NCBI GenBank assembly: GCA_964518595.1
Contig: CAZFHA010000001.1
Span: 186,001-250,000 of the forward strand
Origin: CAZFHA01 sp964518595
GTDB lineage: Bacteria; Bacillota; Clostridia; Saccharofermentanales; Saccharofermentanaceae
Direction: 5' to 3'
Length of the DNA: 64,000 bases
Positions 7,020-14,733 of the stretch are shown piece after piece. The translations under genes and the position numbers were made by a program. Numbering within the stretch: position 1 is the first letter of the stretch; each line of letters opens with the position of its first letter. The notes below the pieces were generated by a model that had not been told where the DNA came from, did no database searches, and saw only the letters and a list, made by a program, of their open reading frames with translations.

Positions 7020-9986
7020 CTAAATACTATCTCGGCGGATTGTTTCAATAAAACTATCCGACCGCAGTTGACGCCGGGAATATAAAATAGCAGTCAGCAT
7101 GACTATAGCTAAACTTATAACACAAATGAGTAACCCACGCCAGGGAAATAATAGCCCTAAATTAGCTTGGCGATACTGAAAAATCTTGGTCAAAAAATAA
7201 TTCAGTAGTAAAACCACCGGCAAGGCATACACGAAAGCCTTAAAAGCATAGAGGGCGCACTCTAAATATTGAATCCGATGGAGCATCTTTCTGCCCATCC
7301 CCACACTCTGAAAGATAGCGAACTCCCTTTGGCGCAAGGCCATGTTGGTAGTAATGGTACTAAAAATATTGGCAGCCGCAATCAGTGCGATCATGATAGC
7401 AAAGCCTGTGGAGAGAATATCCAGGATTTTAGCTGCAGCTAAGTTACTCTGAAAACTATCATAGACAGAATAAGCATCACCATTTCGCCCCACAGCTAGA
7501 AAGGCTCCATAAATACCTTTCGTAGCAGCTTCCGACCCGTCAGTGGCAAAGGATAAATACGGATCTTGACTGTTAGCCAGTTCTTCCGCATTATAACCCA
7601 CCAATGTCGGGGCGGCTGAGTAAGGCACAAAAAGTAGCATCTTACTCTGTAAACTACTAAAAAGCAGCGAACGATAAGCGGATGAGATCGAGGGATTCTG
7701 CCGAATAAGTTGGGAAGATAATAGTGGCTGTAAGGGCTCTACCTCACTGTCATCCAATACCGGATCATATAATATTTTTTGTGCCCCGGCGGTATCACTT
7801 ACTGCTTCATCTGTCTCAGCGGAAACCGGCGTTCCTGTTGCCTCTGAACCAGTTTCTGATTCCACCACCGGCTCAGCTTGCTGCCCAAGAGGGAGCTGAT
7901 CTTCTAACAGACCAAAAGGTTCTACCCCATCTACTATTAATCCGGCCGAAGACTTTAAAATCGTGCTTCTGATATAACCAAAGTCTTCCCGATTAAACTG
8001 CACCTGATCGTCAATTAAGACCTCGGCATCCCCCAGCTTACCAGAAACACCACCAGCCAGATCCTTTAGCCGCTGAAAACTTTTATCATCCAGAAAGACC
8101 AGTCTGCCCTCCATCTGTAAACTGCCATCAGGCTTCTTAGCCGCCATCAGGCTATAATCAGATATATAGTCTAAGAACTCTGGAGCAATATCCTGTTCCG
8201 GAACGGAGTAGAAAAGCGGCAAAGCGAACATAGCAGCCACCTGACTCACTTCCGGTATTTTCTTGGTCTCGGCAATAAATGCATCAATATCCAGTGGTTT
8301 ATTCTCATAGAGAGGGTAAATCATTCCCATTGTATCAAAGCCGCCTAGGTTAGTATCATACTGGGAAAAATAGCTGATATAGCCCATGATACTTTGAGCC
8401 GACAGAAAAAGTACCAGACACATGAACAAGGAAATTACAGTGGCACGATACTGTTTGCGATTCCGTTTATAGTTTCGTGCCGCACTTAAGCCGGCAAATC
8501 CAAAGAGGCGTCCCAGAAGCTTACCGGCACGAGCGCTCTTATGCTCTAATTTTATGTCACGGTTTTGCCGCAAGGCATCCAGAATCGACAACCGTATCAT
8601 CCGAGCCGCCGGAATATAGGCCGAAATAAAAACAGTAGCCAGAGACAATCCCAAGGCAATTCCTAGGCTCTTAGGAGAAAGGTAAAGTTGTAGCAGGTCG
8701 CCACTTCCGGGGCTTTGGATATGCAGCCAGGGCACAATTAAAGAAACCGCCAGATACCCTAGGCCAAAGCCCGCCAGAAGTCCCAAGGGTACGCTGATCA
8801 AACATAGGCTAATACCCTCAAAGAGCAGACTCTTTAGTATTTTGCGATTACCGGCACCCACAGAGCCCAAGAGCCCTAGTTCTCTGGTTCTTTGGCTGAT
8901 AGAAATAGCAAAAGCATTATGGATGAGGGAAATTGAGCCAATCATCACCAAGGCAAGAACAAAAATAGTCATTAAATTCTGCATCAATTTGATGGATATG
9001 GAGCTGCCTAAATCACTCACAGCATCTTCTGTGATTCCCGGAGTTCTTATCGATATATCTCCCTCTATCATAAGCAAGGAAGAATTGAATTGCACCGTAT
9101 TGGAAGTATAATTTTCATACTCCGCCATAATGGCAAAAATCTGATTGGGGTCTTTGGCTTTAATAAGCAAAGAGGCGGAAGAATCGGAGGAATTTGGCAA
9201 CATAAGAACAGGAGAGTAGTAAATGAAATTTGAGTCCGACAAACTATCAGAGGAATTAGATAGCGATGAACTCGCAAGGGAAGAAGTAATTTCTGACATT
9301 AAGGTAGTGTAATTAATTTTCTCTTTATACAGCCCTACTACTTTATAATTCTTGGTTTCTTCGGCATAAAAAGTATTAGTAACTACAGTGCCCTCATCGG
9401 TGCTTGTAGTTTCACTAATGACTTTCCCCATAGCTACTGAAAAATTCTCTCCCGGACGGTAGACTCGATCCCCCCCCATCCAACTCAAATTATTAGAAGG
9501 GAGTAGAATTTCATCTGCGGCCTTAGGAAAAGTTCCGACCACGATTTCCACCAACGGGGGCATATCCTCTGTTTTGAGCCCTATAAATTGATCAAGAATC
9601 ATAGGCATGTCCTGCTCACCACTGTCCTCCTCAGGAGAAGTCTGTGTAAAAACAGAAGTCACTGTCTCTCCCGGTGCTAGAATAGAATCGTCCGCACCCC
9701 CTCTTTGTAAAAGTGCCGCCCCTTGATCCTTAAGTACGGTCACGGAACTGAGCCGCTGATCCTGAAGAATTTTATCCAGCCCTTCCGGTTCAATTTTCGT
9801 CACCAGAGCATGATAATCCCCAAACGAGTCTCTAGCAAAACGAATCATGTACTGATCAAAACTATCAAAACATGCCATAACTCCGGTAATTAAGGTTACT
9901 GCCAGTACAATCCCTAAGAGAGTAAGTAGTGTTCTGGTTCGATTCTGCTTTAAGTTACGAAGGGTAAAAGTATAAATAATATTCAT
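7020..9986 (-). CDS. MacB/FtsX-type ABC transporter permease
   Basis: This is a 988-residue permease with two FtsX-like units. The first membrane span is near residue 20-40 (RTLLTLLGIVLAVTLITGVM), and a long extracytoplasmic domain follows. A three-span block at about 345-480 carries the family pattern RTRELGLLGSVGAGNRKI. A second unit begins near residue 545, and three last spans close the protein with LRQREFAIFQSVGMGRKM. This architecture suits mechanotransmission of substrates out of the membrane, not classical import. The ATG at 9986 has GGGGGAAG upstream. It lies 13 bp after the ABC ATPase gene. Confidence 0.9.
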   Translation of the reverse strand: MNIIYTFTLRNLKQNRTRTLLTLLGIVLAVTLITGVMACFDSFDQYMIRFARDSFGDYHALVTKIEPEGLDKILQDQRLSSVTVLKDQGAALLQRGGADDSILAPGETVTSVFTQTSPEEDSGEQDMPMILDQFIGLKTEDMPPLVEIVVGTFPKAADEILLPSNNLSWMGGDRVYRPGENFSVAMGKVISETTSTDEGTVVTNTFYAEETKNYKVVGLYKEKINYTTLMSEITSSLASSSLSNSSDSLSDSNFIYYSPVLMLPNSSDSSASLLIKAKDPNQIFAIMAEYENYTSNTVQFNSSLLMIEGDISIRTPGITEDAVSDLGSSISIKLMQNLMTIFVLALVMIGSISLIHNAFAISISQRTRELGLLGSVGAGNRKILKSLLFEGISLCLISVPLGLLAGFGLGYLAVSLIVPWLHIQSPGSGDLLQLYLSPKSLGIALGLSLATVFISAYIPAARMIRLSILDALRQNRDIKLEHKSARAGKLLGRLFGFAGLSAARNYKRNRKQYRATVISLFMCLVLFLSAQSIMGYISYFSQYDTNLGGFDTMGMIYPLYENKPLDIDAFIAETKKIPEVSQVAAMFALPLFYSVPEQDIAPEFLDYISDYSLMAAKKPDGSLQMEGRLVFLDDKSFQRLKDLAGGVSGKLGDAEVLIDDQVQFNREDFGYIRSTILKSSAGLIVDGVEPFGLLEDQLPLGQQAEPVVESETGSEATGTPVSAETDEAVSDTAGAQKILYDPVLDDSEVEPLQPLLSSQLIRQNPSISSAYRSLLFSSLQSKMLLFVPYSAAPTLVGYNAEELANSQDPYLSFATDGSEAATKGIYGAFLAVGRNGDAYSVYDSFQSNLAAAKILDILSTGFAIMIALIAAANIFSTITTNMALRQREFAIFQSVGMGRKMLHRIQYLECALYAFKAFVYALPVVLLLNYFLTKIFQYRQANLGLLFPWRGLLICVISLAIVMLTAILYSRRQLRSDSFIETIRRDSI

Positions 9987-9999
9987 AGTCTTCCCCCCA

Positions 10000-10704
10000 C
10001 TAACCCTTAACCGCAGTGGCAACAGCTGTATTTTGGTAATCTTTAATAATTTTGCCGTCACTAATCACCAGCACCCGTCCGGCCGCCGCTGCAATGGACT
10101 CATCATGGGTAATTACCAAAAGCGTCTGCCCGAATTCTTCATTCGCCTGCTTTAAAAGAGCCAAAATTTCTTTCCCGGTAGCCGAATCCAAATTCCCCGT
10201 AGGTTCATCCGCTAGAATCACCGCTGGGCGGTTCATCAAAGCCCGGCCAATAGACACCCTTTGCTGCTGTCCACCAGATAGTTGGTTCGGTAAATGTTGC
10301 TGACGGTCGGCCAGTAACAAAGTATCCATCAAATGGTTAAGGCGTGCTTCCTCTACTTTCTGCCCATCCAACAGTACCGGCAAGGCAATATTCTCCCTTA
10401 CCGTCATCACAGGAATCAAATTGTAAAACTGATAAATTAGCCCGATTCGACGACGGCGCAGGGCGGCTAACTCCTCATTGCCCTTCTGGTAAAGATCCTC
10501 CCCTTCTAGAAAAACCTTTCCGGAGCTAGGTCGATCTACCCCACCCAAGATATGCAGCAGCGTGGATTTTCCCGAACCGGAAGAACCAATAACAGCTACG
10601 AATTCGCCCTCTTCCACCCCGAAAGACACTTGATCCAAAGCCTTTACCTGACTGTCACCTTTACCATAGATCTTAGATAAATTTTCAACACGTAAAATTT
10701 CCAT
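10000..10704 (-). CDS. ABC transporter ATPase, LolD/MacB family
   Basis: This is a 234-residue ATPase subunit. Walker A is GSSGSGKST, the signature is LSGGQQQR, Walker B is VILADEPTGNLD, and the switch histidine lies in VITHDE. The sequence around IGLIYQFYNLIP is the Q-loop of the MacB/LolD/FtsE group, which pairs with FtsX-type permeases such as the next gene. The ATG follows GGGGAGG. It is first in a three-gene operon and is probably controlled through the inverted repeat just upstream. Confidence 0.95.
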   Translation of the reverse strand: MEILRVENLSKIYGKGDSQVKALDQVSFGVEEGEFVAVIGSSGSGKSTLLHILGGVDRPSSGKVFLEGEDLYQKGNEELAALRRRRIGLIYQFYNLIPVMTVRENIALPVLLDGQKVEEARLNHLMDTLLLADRQQHLPNQLSGGQQQRVSIGRALMNRPAVILADEPTGNLDSATGKEILALLKQANEEFGQTLLVITHDESIAAAAGRVLVISDGKIIKDYQNTAVATAVKG

Positions 10705-10717
10705 AGCAACCTCCCCT

Positions 10718-10732
10718 TGTATGGATCATACA
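10718..10732. promoter_or_regulatory. Perfect inverted repeat upstream of the ABC operon
   Basis: TGTATG-GAT-CATACA is a perfect 6+3+6 inverted repeat 14 bp before the ABC ATPase start, a position where a dimeric repressor could block transcription. No regulator gene is adjacent, and no good promoter could be assigned around it. Confidence 0.35.
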
Positions 10733-10821
10733 CTTCTAAAATATCAACCTATGTAAATCTAACAAGAAATTGATAAAAAAGCTAGTGCAATGTATCAAAA
10801 TAACAAGAAAATGCTATGGTT

Positions 10822-11739
10822 TTAGTATAAAAATTTAGTCAGATAGTCATTTATGCTTATGTTCGAGGTTTTCAGAGCATCGGTCTGTGGTTCAGGAGTT
10901 AAGATTGTTGCCCAAGATAAAGCTGATTGAACTACAAAAGCAGATCGAGTTGAAAAGAAAACACACAGAGAATTTAGCTTTTGGGGATTAAGAAAGGAAA
11001 GAAGTTGATTTTTATCCCAAAAAGTCTCTACATCATCTATCAGTATCACACTATTGGGATTTTGTTCAGCTCTTCTCAAATACAACTCAGCTAGAACCAG
11101 TTTCTTCTGTCCTGCCGAAAGCTCTACAAAACCATTGTTTTCAGGGTTATTGCCCGGTAGTCCCAAAAATGACGCCTCTATTTTCAGAGCTTTTTTCCAG
11201 TCCAACTGTGCATCAAATTTCCAAAAAGAACTGTAGGAAAAGCCCTCACTAATTTGTTTAAAAGCTGATTCAAATTCATAGGTATAAGGCTGTAAAAACT
11301 CAATAAGTGCCTGCTCTAATGACAATTCTGAATCACGAATTTCTTGGCTTTTTAGGTCAAAACAACGATCTGCCCTTATAGAAAAAACCTGTAATTTTTC
11401 CAGTGCTAATACCTGTGCGGCTGTGGGTTGCGGAGTATAAGAAATCTTGGACTGGAGAACTTTGTTCCGTGCTGTCTTAAGGTCTTTAGAAATGAAAAGC
11501 CTCTCACCATTAATTTCAACTTCACCGGAAATGTATGCCTGCTCTGCACAAATTGCACTGGGTAATAGAGCAGTTTCAGCATCGTGAAAATTAAAAAAAC
11601 TCTCAATACAAGCCAACAGTATACTCTTGCCCGAAGCCATCTTGCCCGCCAAAAGCAACGGCTTCCCTCCGATATCCAACCTGAAGGGAGTACAATAGGG
11701 CATAATACCATAGACTTCCAAATAATTAATTTGAATCAT
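10822..11739 (-). CDS. ABC/SMC-like P-loop ATPase located downstream of the CRISPR array; candidate fourth CRISPR gene
   Basis: This 305-residue protein has an intact Walker A (GKMASGKS, residues 32-39), an ABC-type signature ELSAGQKK (206-213) and a Walker B VILIDDVE (231-238). The second acidic residue of Walker B is Asp where most relatives have Glu, and the usual switch His is replaced in FFSTRS. This is an AAA_15/AAA_21-like or RecF/OLD-like ATPase layout, not the fold pattern of known Csn2 proteins, which have degenerate P-loops. The ATG at 11739 is chosen because GAGAGGTGG lies just upstream; an open frame runs further back into the terminal repeat and spacer but would encode repeat sequence. 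The gene is collinear with cas9-cas1-cas2 and the array, with an 11-bp gap to the last repeat. A role in adaptation, or in response to crRNA output, is inference; an unrelated defence ATPase is the alternative. Confidence 0.75.
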   Translation of the reverse strand: MIQINYLEVYGIMPYCTPFRLDIGGKPLLLAGKMASGKSILLACIESFFNFHDAETALLPSAICAEQAYISGEVEINGERLFISKDLKTARNKVLQSKISYTPQPTAAQVLALEKLQVFSIRADRCFDLKSQEIRDSELSLEQALIEFLQPYTYEFESAFKQISEGFSYSSFWKFDAQLDWKKALKIEASFLGLPGNNPENNGFVELSAGQKKLVLAELYLRRAEQNPNSVILIDDVETFWDKNQLLSFLNPQKLNSLCVFFSTRSAFVVQSALSWATILTPEPQTDALKTSNISINDYLTKFLY

Positions 11740-11750
11740 CTTCCACCTCT

Positions 11751-13434
11751 CAAATTGTTTGCCAATGAATGTCAGAGAACTAAAACATACCTCCAAATTC
11801 TTCGGCCGCACTTATCGTCTTTGTTTGCCAATGAACGTCAGAGAACTAAAACACGTAGTCTTTTGCGTCTTGCCCGAGGTGCGTCTTTGTTTGCCAATGA
11901 ACGTCAGAGAACTAAAACAGCACCTCACAATTGTTCCCAAAAGTAAACGTCTTTGTTTGCCAATGAACGTCAGAGAACTAAAACCTACCATCCAAGCCAC
12001 TGGCGCAGAAGCTTGTCTTTGTTTGCCAATGAACGTCAGAGAACTAAAACCCGCTGCAGGTCCTACCCTTAAAGTGATTGGTCTTTGTTTGCCAATGAAC
12101 GTCAGAGAACTAAAACCGGCTTCCTTGCTTAACATATCCGGTAATGGTCTTTGTTTGCCAATGAACGTCAGAGAACTAAAACAATAGGCTTATCGAAATA
12201 GGTTCAAATTTAGTCTTTGTTTGCCAATGAACGTCAGAGAACTAAAACATTACCACGATGGCACAAAAAAAGGAGAAAGTCTTTGTTTGCCAATGAACGT
12301 CAGAGAACTAAAACACAACAGCAAAATAGTAAAGTCCAAAATGGGTCTTTGTTTGCCAATGAACGTCAGAGAACTAAAACATAATTCCGGTGGGGTAAGC
12401 GGTTTCGAGGTCTTTGTTTGCCAATGAACGTCAGAGAACTAAAACTAGTGATATCAGGTCAAGCAAGACCGGACGGTCTTTGTTTGCCAATGAACGTCAG
12501 AGAACTAAAACTCAATATGCTGTGTGGGTCTAGCATCTTTTGTCTTTGTTTGCCAATGAACGTCAGAGAACTAAAACATTGTTATTTGTTGGCAAGATTT
12601 TGATTTTGTCTTTGTTTGCCAATGAACGTCAGAGAACTAAAACAAATAACCAAAAGTTAAAGGAGAAGCCAGAGTCTTTGTTTGCCAATGAACGTCAGAG
12701 AACTAAAACCTCATCATTAATTGGGGCTGCTGCTTGCTTGTCTTTGTTTGCCAATGAACGTCAGAGAACTAAAACTCTGTAACTTCCTGATCTACCCAAG
12801 CTGGGGTCTTTGTTTGCCAATGAACGTCAGAGAACTAAAACCTGAGGGCGGCCGGTGGCAATAAAACATAAGTCTTTGTTTGCCAATGAACGTCAGAGAA
12901 CTAAAACCCTTCCCATAGCGATTATATTCAAGTTGGCGTCTTTGTTTGCCAATGAACGTCAGAGAACTAAAACATAGTTATAATGGGGCGCCAGTGCAGA
13001 TACGTCTTTGTTTGCCAATGAACGTCAGAGAACTAAAACTAGGGCGTAATCCTGTACGTCCGTAAGCCAGTCTTTGTTTGCCAATGAACGTCAGAGAACT
13101 AAAACGACGAAAAGTTTTAAACCACTAGATTACTTGTCTTTGTTTGCCAATGAACGTCAGAGAACTAAAACTACAGCAGCTTATCCATAAACCTGTCTGC
13201 AGTCTTTGTTTGCCAATGAACGTCAGAGAACTAAAACAATCGACCAGTATGAAGCTTTTAAGGCTAGGTCTTTGTTTGCCAATGAACGTCAGAGAACTAA
13301 AACGCTCGCCCCACCACTCAATAGCGGGTGTGAGTCTTTGTTTGCCAATGAACGTCAGAGAACTAAAACGTCTCGTACTCTAGTTCACGGTGCAGACAGT
13401 CTTTGTTTGCCAATGAACGTCAGAGAACTAAAAC
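11751..13434 (-). CRISPR. Type II CRISPR array, 26 repeats and 25 spacers
   Basis: A 36-bp repeat recurs with a period of 66 bp; spacers are 30 nt except two of 29 nt (12381-12409 and 13370-13398). On the minus strand the repeat begins GTTTTAG and ends AAAGAC, as in type II systems, so the pre-crRNA is read leftward in the same direction as cas9. Repeats start at 11751, 11817, 11883 and so on up to 13399. All appear identical except the leftmost (11751-11786), which has four changes at its outer end and one internal C-to-T change. A decayed terminal repeat marks the trailer end, so the leader is at the right, next to cas2. Identical repeats and even spacers suggest recent activity. Spacer targets were not searched. 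Confidence 0.99.
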
Positions 13435-13505
13435 CTTAAACGAGCTAATTTTATCACATAAAAGACTCTAATATACAGATTTCCGCAAACAAACTTTATA
13501 GAAAA
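13435..13505 (-). promoter_or_regulatory. CRISPR leader between cas2 and the array
   Basis: This 71-bp AT-rich segment fills the gap between the cas2 stop and the first repeat. Read leftward, it ends in GCTCGTTTAAG directly against GTTTTAG. Type II-A leaders end in short conserved anchoring sequences such as ATTTGAG, and GTTTAAG resembles these. It should contain the integration anchor and probably the pre-crRNA promoter; TGTGATAAAAT is a possible extended -10, without a clear -35. Confidence 0.7.
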
Positions 13506-13826
13506 TCACCACTCCACCAGATCTTCAGTACCGTAATCGGGAATATTCTCCTGATCGCCAATAATCAAACGGATACCGGCATATTGCTTTTCCGTAATTT
13601 TCAAGCAGCGAACATCCCCCTTAGGCGGTCGGCGATGCTCAATAATCTTAATATACTTTTCCAAATCGTCATGATTTCTGGTAATTCGCACATATACGGA
13701 GAATTGCAGCATGGCAAAGCCATGCTGAATCAGCATTTTTCTAAAGACAGCATAGTCTTTTCTTTCTCGTTTTGTTTTCGTTGGCAAGTCAAAAAGTACC
13801 AGTAAACGCATCGTTCGATTTACCAT
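13506..13826 (-). CDS. cas2: CRISPR-associated endoribonuclease-like Cas2
   Basis: This 106-residue protein has the Cas2 ferredoxin-like fold start (MRLLVLFDLPTKTKRERKDY) with the conserved Asp after the first strand, then the type II pattern GFAMLQFSVYVRI. It is the structural core of the Cas1-Cas2 integrase. The ATG at 13826 lies one base after the cas1 stop (TAGAATG), so it is translationally coupled. A second Met five codons on (13811) begins the canonical Cas2 sequence and could be the real start. The leader follows immediately. Confidence 0.96.
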   Translation of the reverse strand: MVNRTMRLLVLFDLPTKTKRERKDYAVFRKMLIQHGFAMLQFSVYVRITRNHDDLEKYIKIIEHRRPPKGDVRCLKITEKQYAGIRLIIGDQENIPDYGTEDLVEW

Positions 13827-13827
13827 T

Positions 13828-14733
13828 CTATTGCTCTACTTTCACCACATCAATCTTGGGCAATAGCAAGCGGCTAGGATTCTGGCTCTCTATAGCTGAA
13901 ACTAGACTTCGTATCATCATATCTATGGCATAGCGAACCTTCATGCGCTTGCCATCAAAGGTAATATCTTGATTCACTAAGTCGATTAACTGAGTCTTAG
14001 CTGTCCGGCTTAACCCTTCCTCCAGTAAGTCAATGTTTTCAATAACCCAGGCATCCACGATTGGCCGCAAGGGTTCCATAAAATCATCAGCTAGATTAAA
14101 AGCATTGGTTTCCGAAATATGATGAATACCAATAACACAATTAAAGCCATAGGCTACAAGACTCTTTGCCACTCCTGAACGCAAAATAGCGTAACCATAG
14201 TCAAGCCCGGCATTGATTTTATCATCCGATGAACGTATAAAGGTAGCACCATAAAGATTACGAAAAAACATCTTAGCCGCAATACCTTCTCGATTCCCTA
14301 AATCGTGCAGGAGCACTTCCATAGCTAGCTCCTTCAGCCGTTCTACCACCCCTTCAGCTGTAGTGGCATTAGCCACCACCGCCGCTTGATTATGAATCTT
14401 AGCCGAGATAATCTTCTGCCAGAGGCAGCCCTTAAAATCGGCCGACATCTCCACTTGCTGTTTAATGACTTTATAACAGCGATAGTGAGTATTAAGTGGG
14501 AAGGTCTCGGAAATGGGCATATGCTTCTCATCTGTGGTAATCAGATGAATCTGATAACTGGCTAATTTAGCCAGTAAGGGTACAGTAATAGACATCTGTG
14601 GATTGTCTACCACAATGCTGTACAAGTCGGCTAAGGGCATTTCCTTTTTCTGCCCATCTTCCATTTCCAGTACCAGCCATTCTTGACGAGTGCTTAATCG
14701 TTCGCCCTGATGAATAATGATTGATCGCCACAT
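13828..14733 (-). CDS. cas1: CRISPR-associated integrase Cas1, type II
   Basis: This 301-residue protein is the catalytic subunit for spacer integration. The three metal ligands fall at E149 (in GNREGIAAKMFF), H205 (in GIHHISETNAF) and E220 (in DDFMEPLRP), positions that agree with type II Cas1 proteins. The N-terminal start MWRSIIIHQGERL is typical of the type II branch. The ATG at 14733 has GGGGGAAG upstream and lies inside the last 40 bases of cas9 in another frame, so the two genes overlap. It acts with Cas2 and, in type II-A, with Csn2 and Cas9; no csn2 is present here. Confidence 0.97.
   Translation of the reverse strand: MWRSIIIHQGERLSTRQEWLVLEMEDGQKKEMPLADLYSIVVDNPQMSITVPLLAKLASYQIHLITTDEKHMPISETFPLNTHYRCYKVIKQQVEMSADFKGCLWQKIISAKIHNQAAVVANATTAEGVVERLKELAMEVLLHDLGNREGIAAKMFFRNLYGATFIRSSDDKINAGLDYGYAILRSGVAKSLVAYGFNCVIGIHHISETNAFNLADDFMEPLRPIVDAWVIENIDLLEEGLSRTAKTQLIDLVNQDITFDGKRMKVRYAIDMMIRSLVSAIESQNPSRLLLPKIDVVKVEQ

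Noticed and set aside
11740..11811. A 24-codon N-terminal extension of the ATPase
   Set aside because: It is encoded by the terminal repeat and spacer, and the Met at 11739 has a strong ribosome site directly upstream.
11759..13383. Several open frames of 60-140 codons running through the CRISPR array on both strands
   Set aside because: They translate the repeat unit again and again (for example CLPMNVRELK) and have no independent support as genes.
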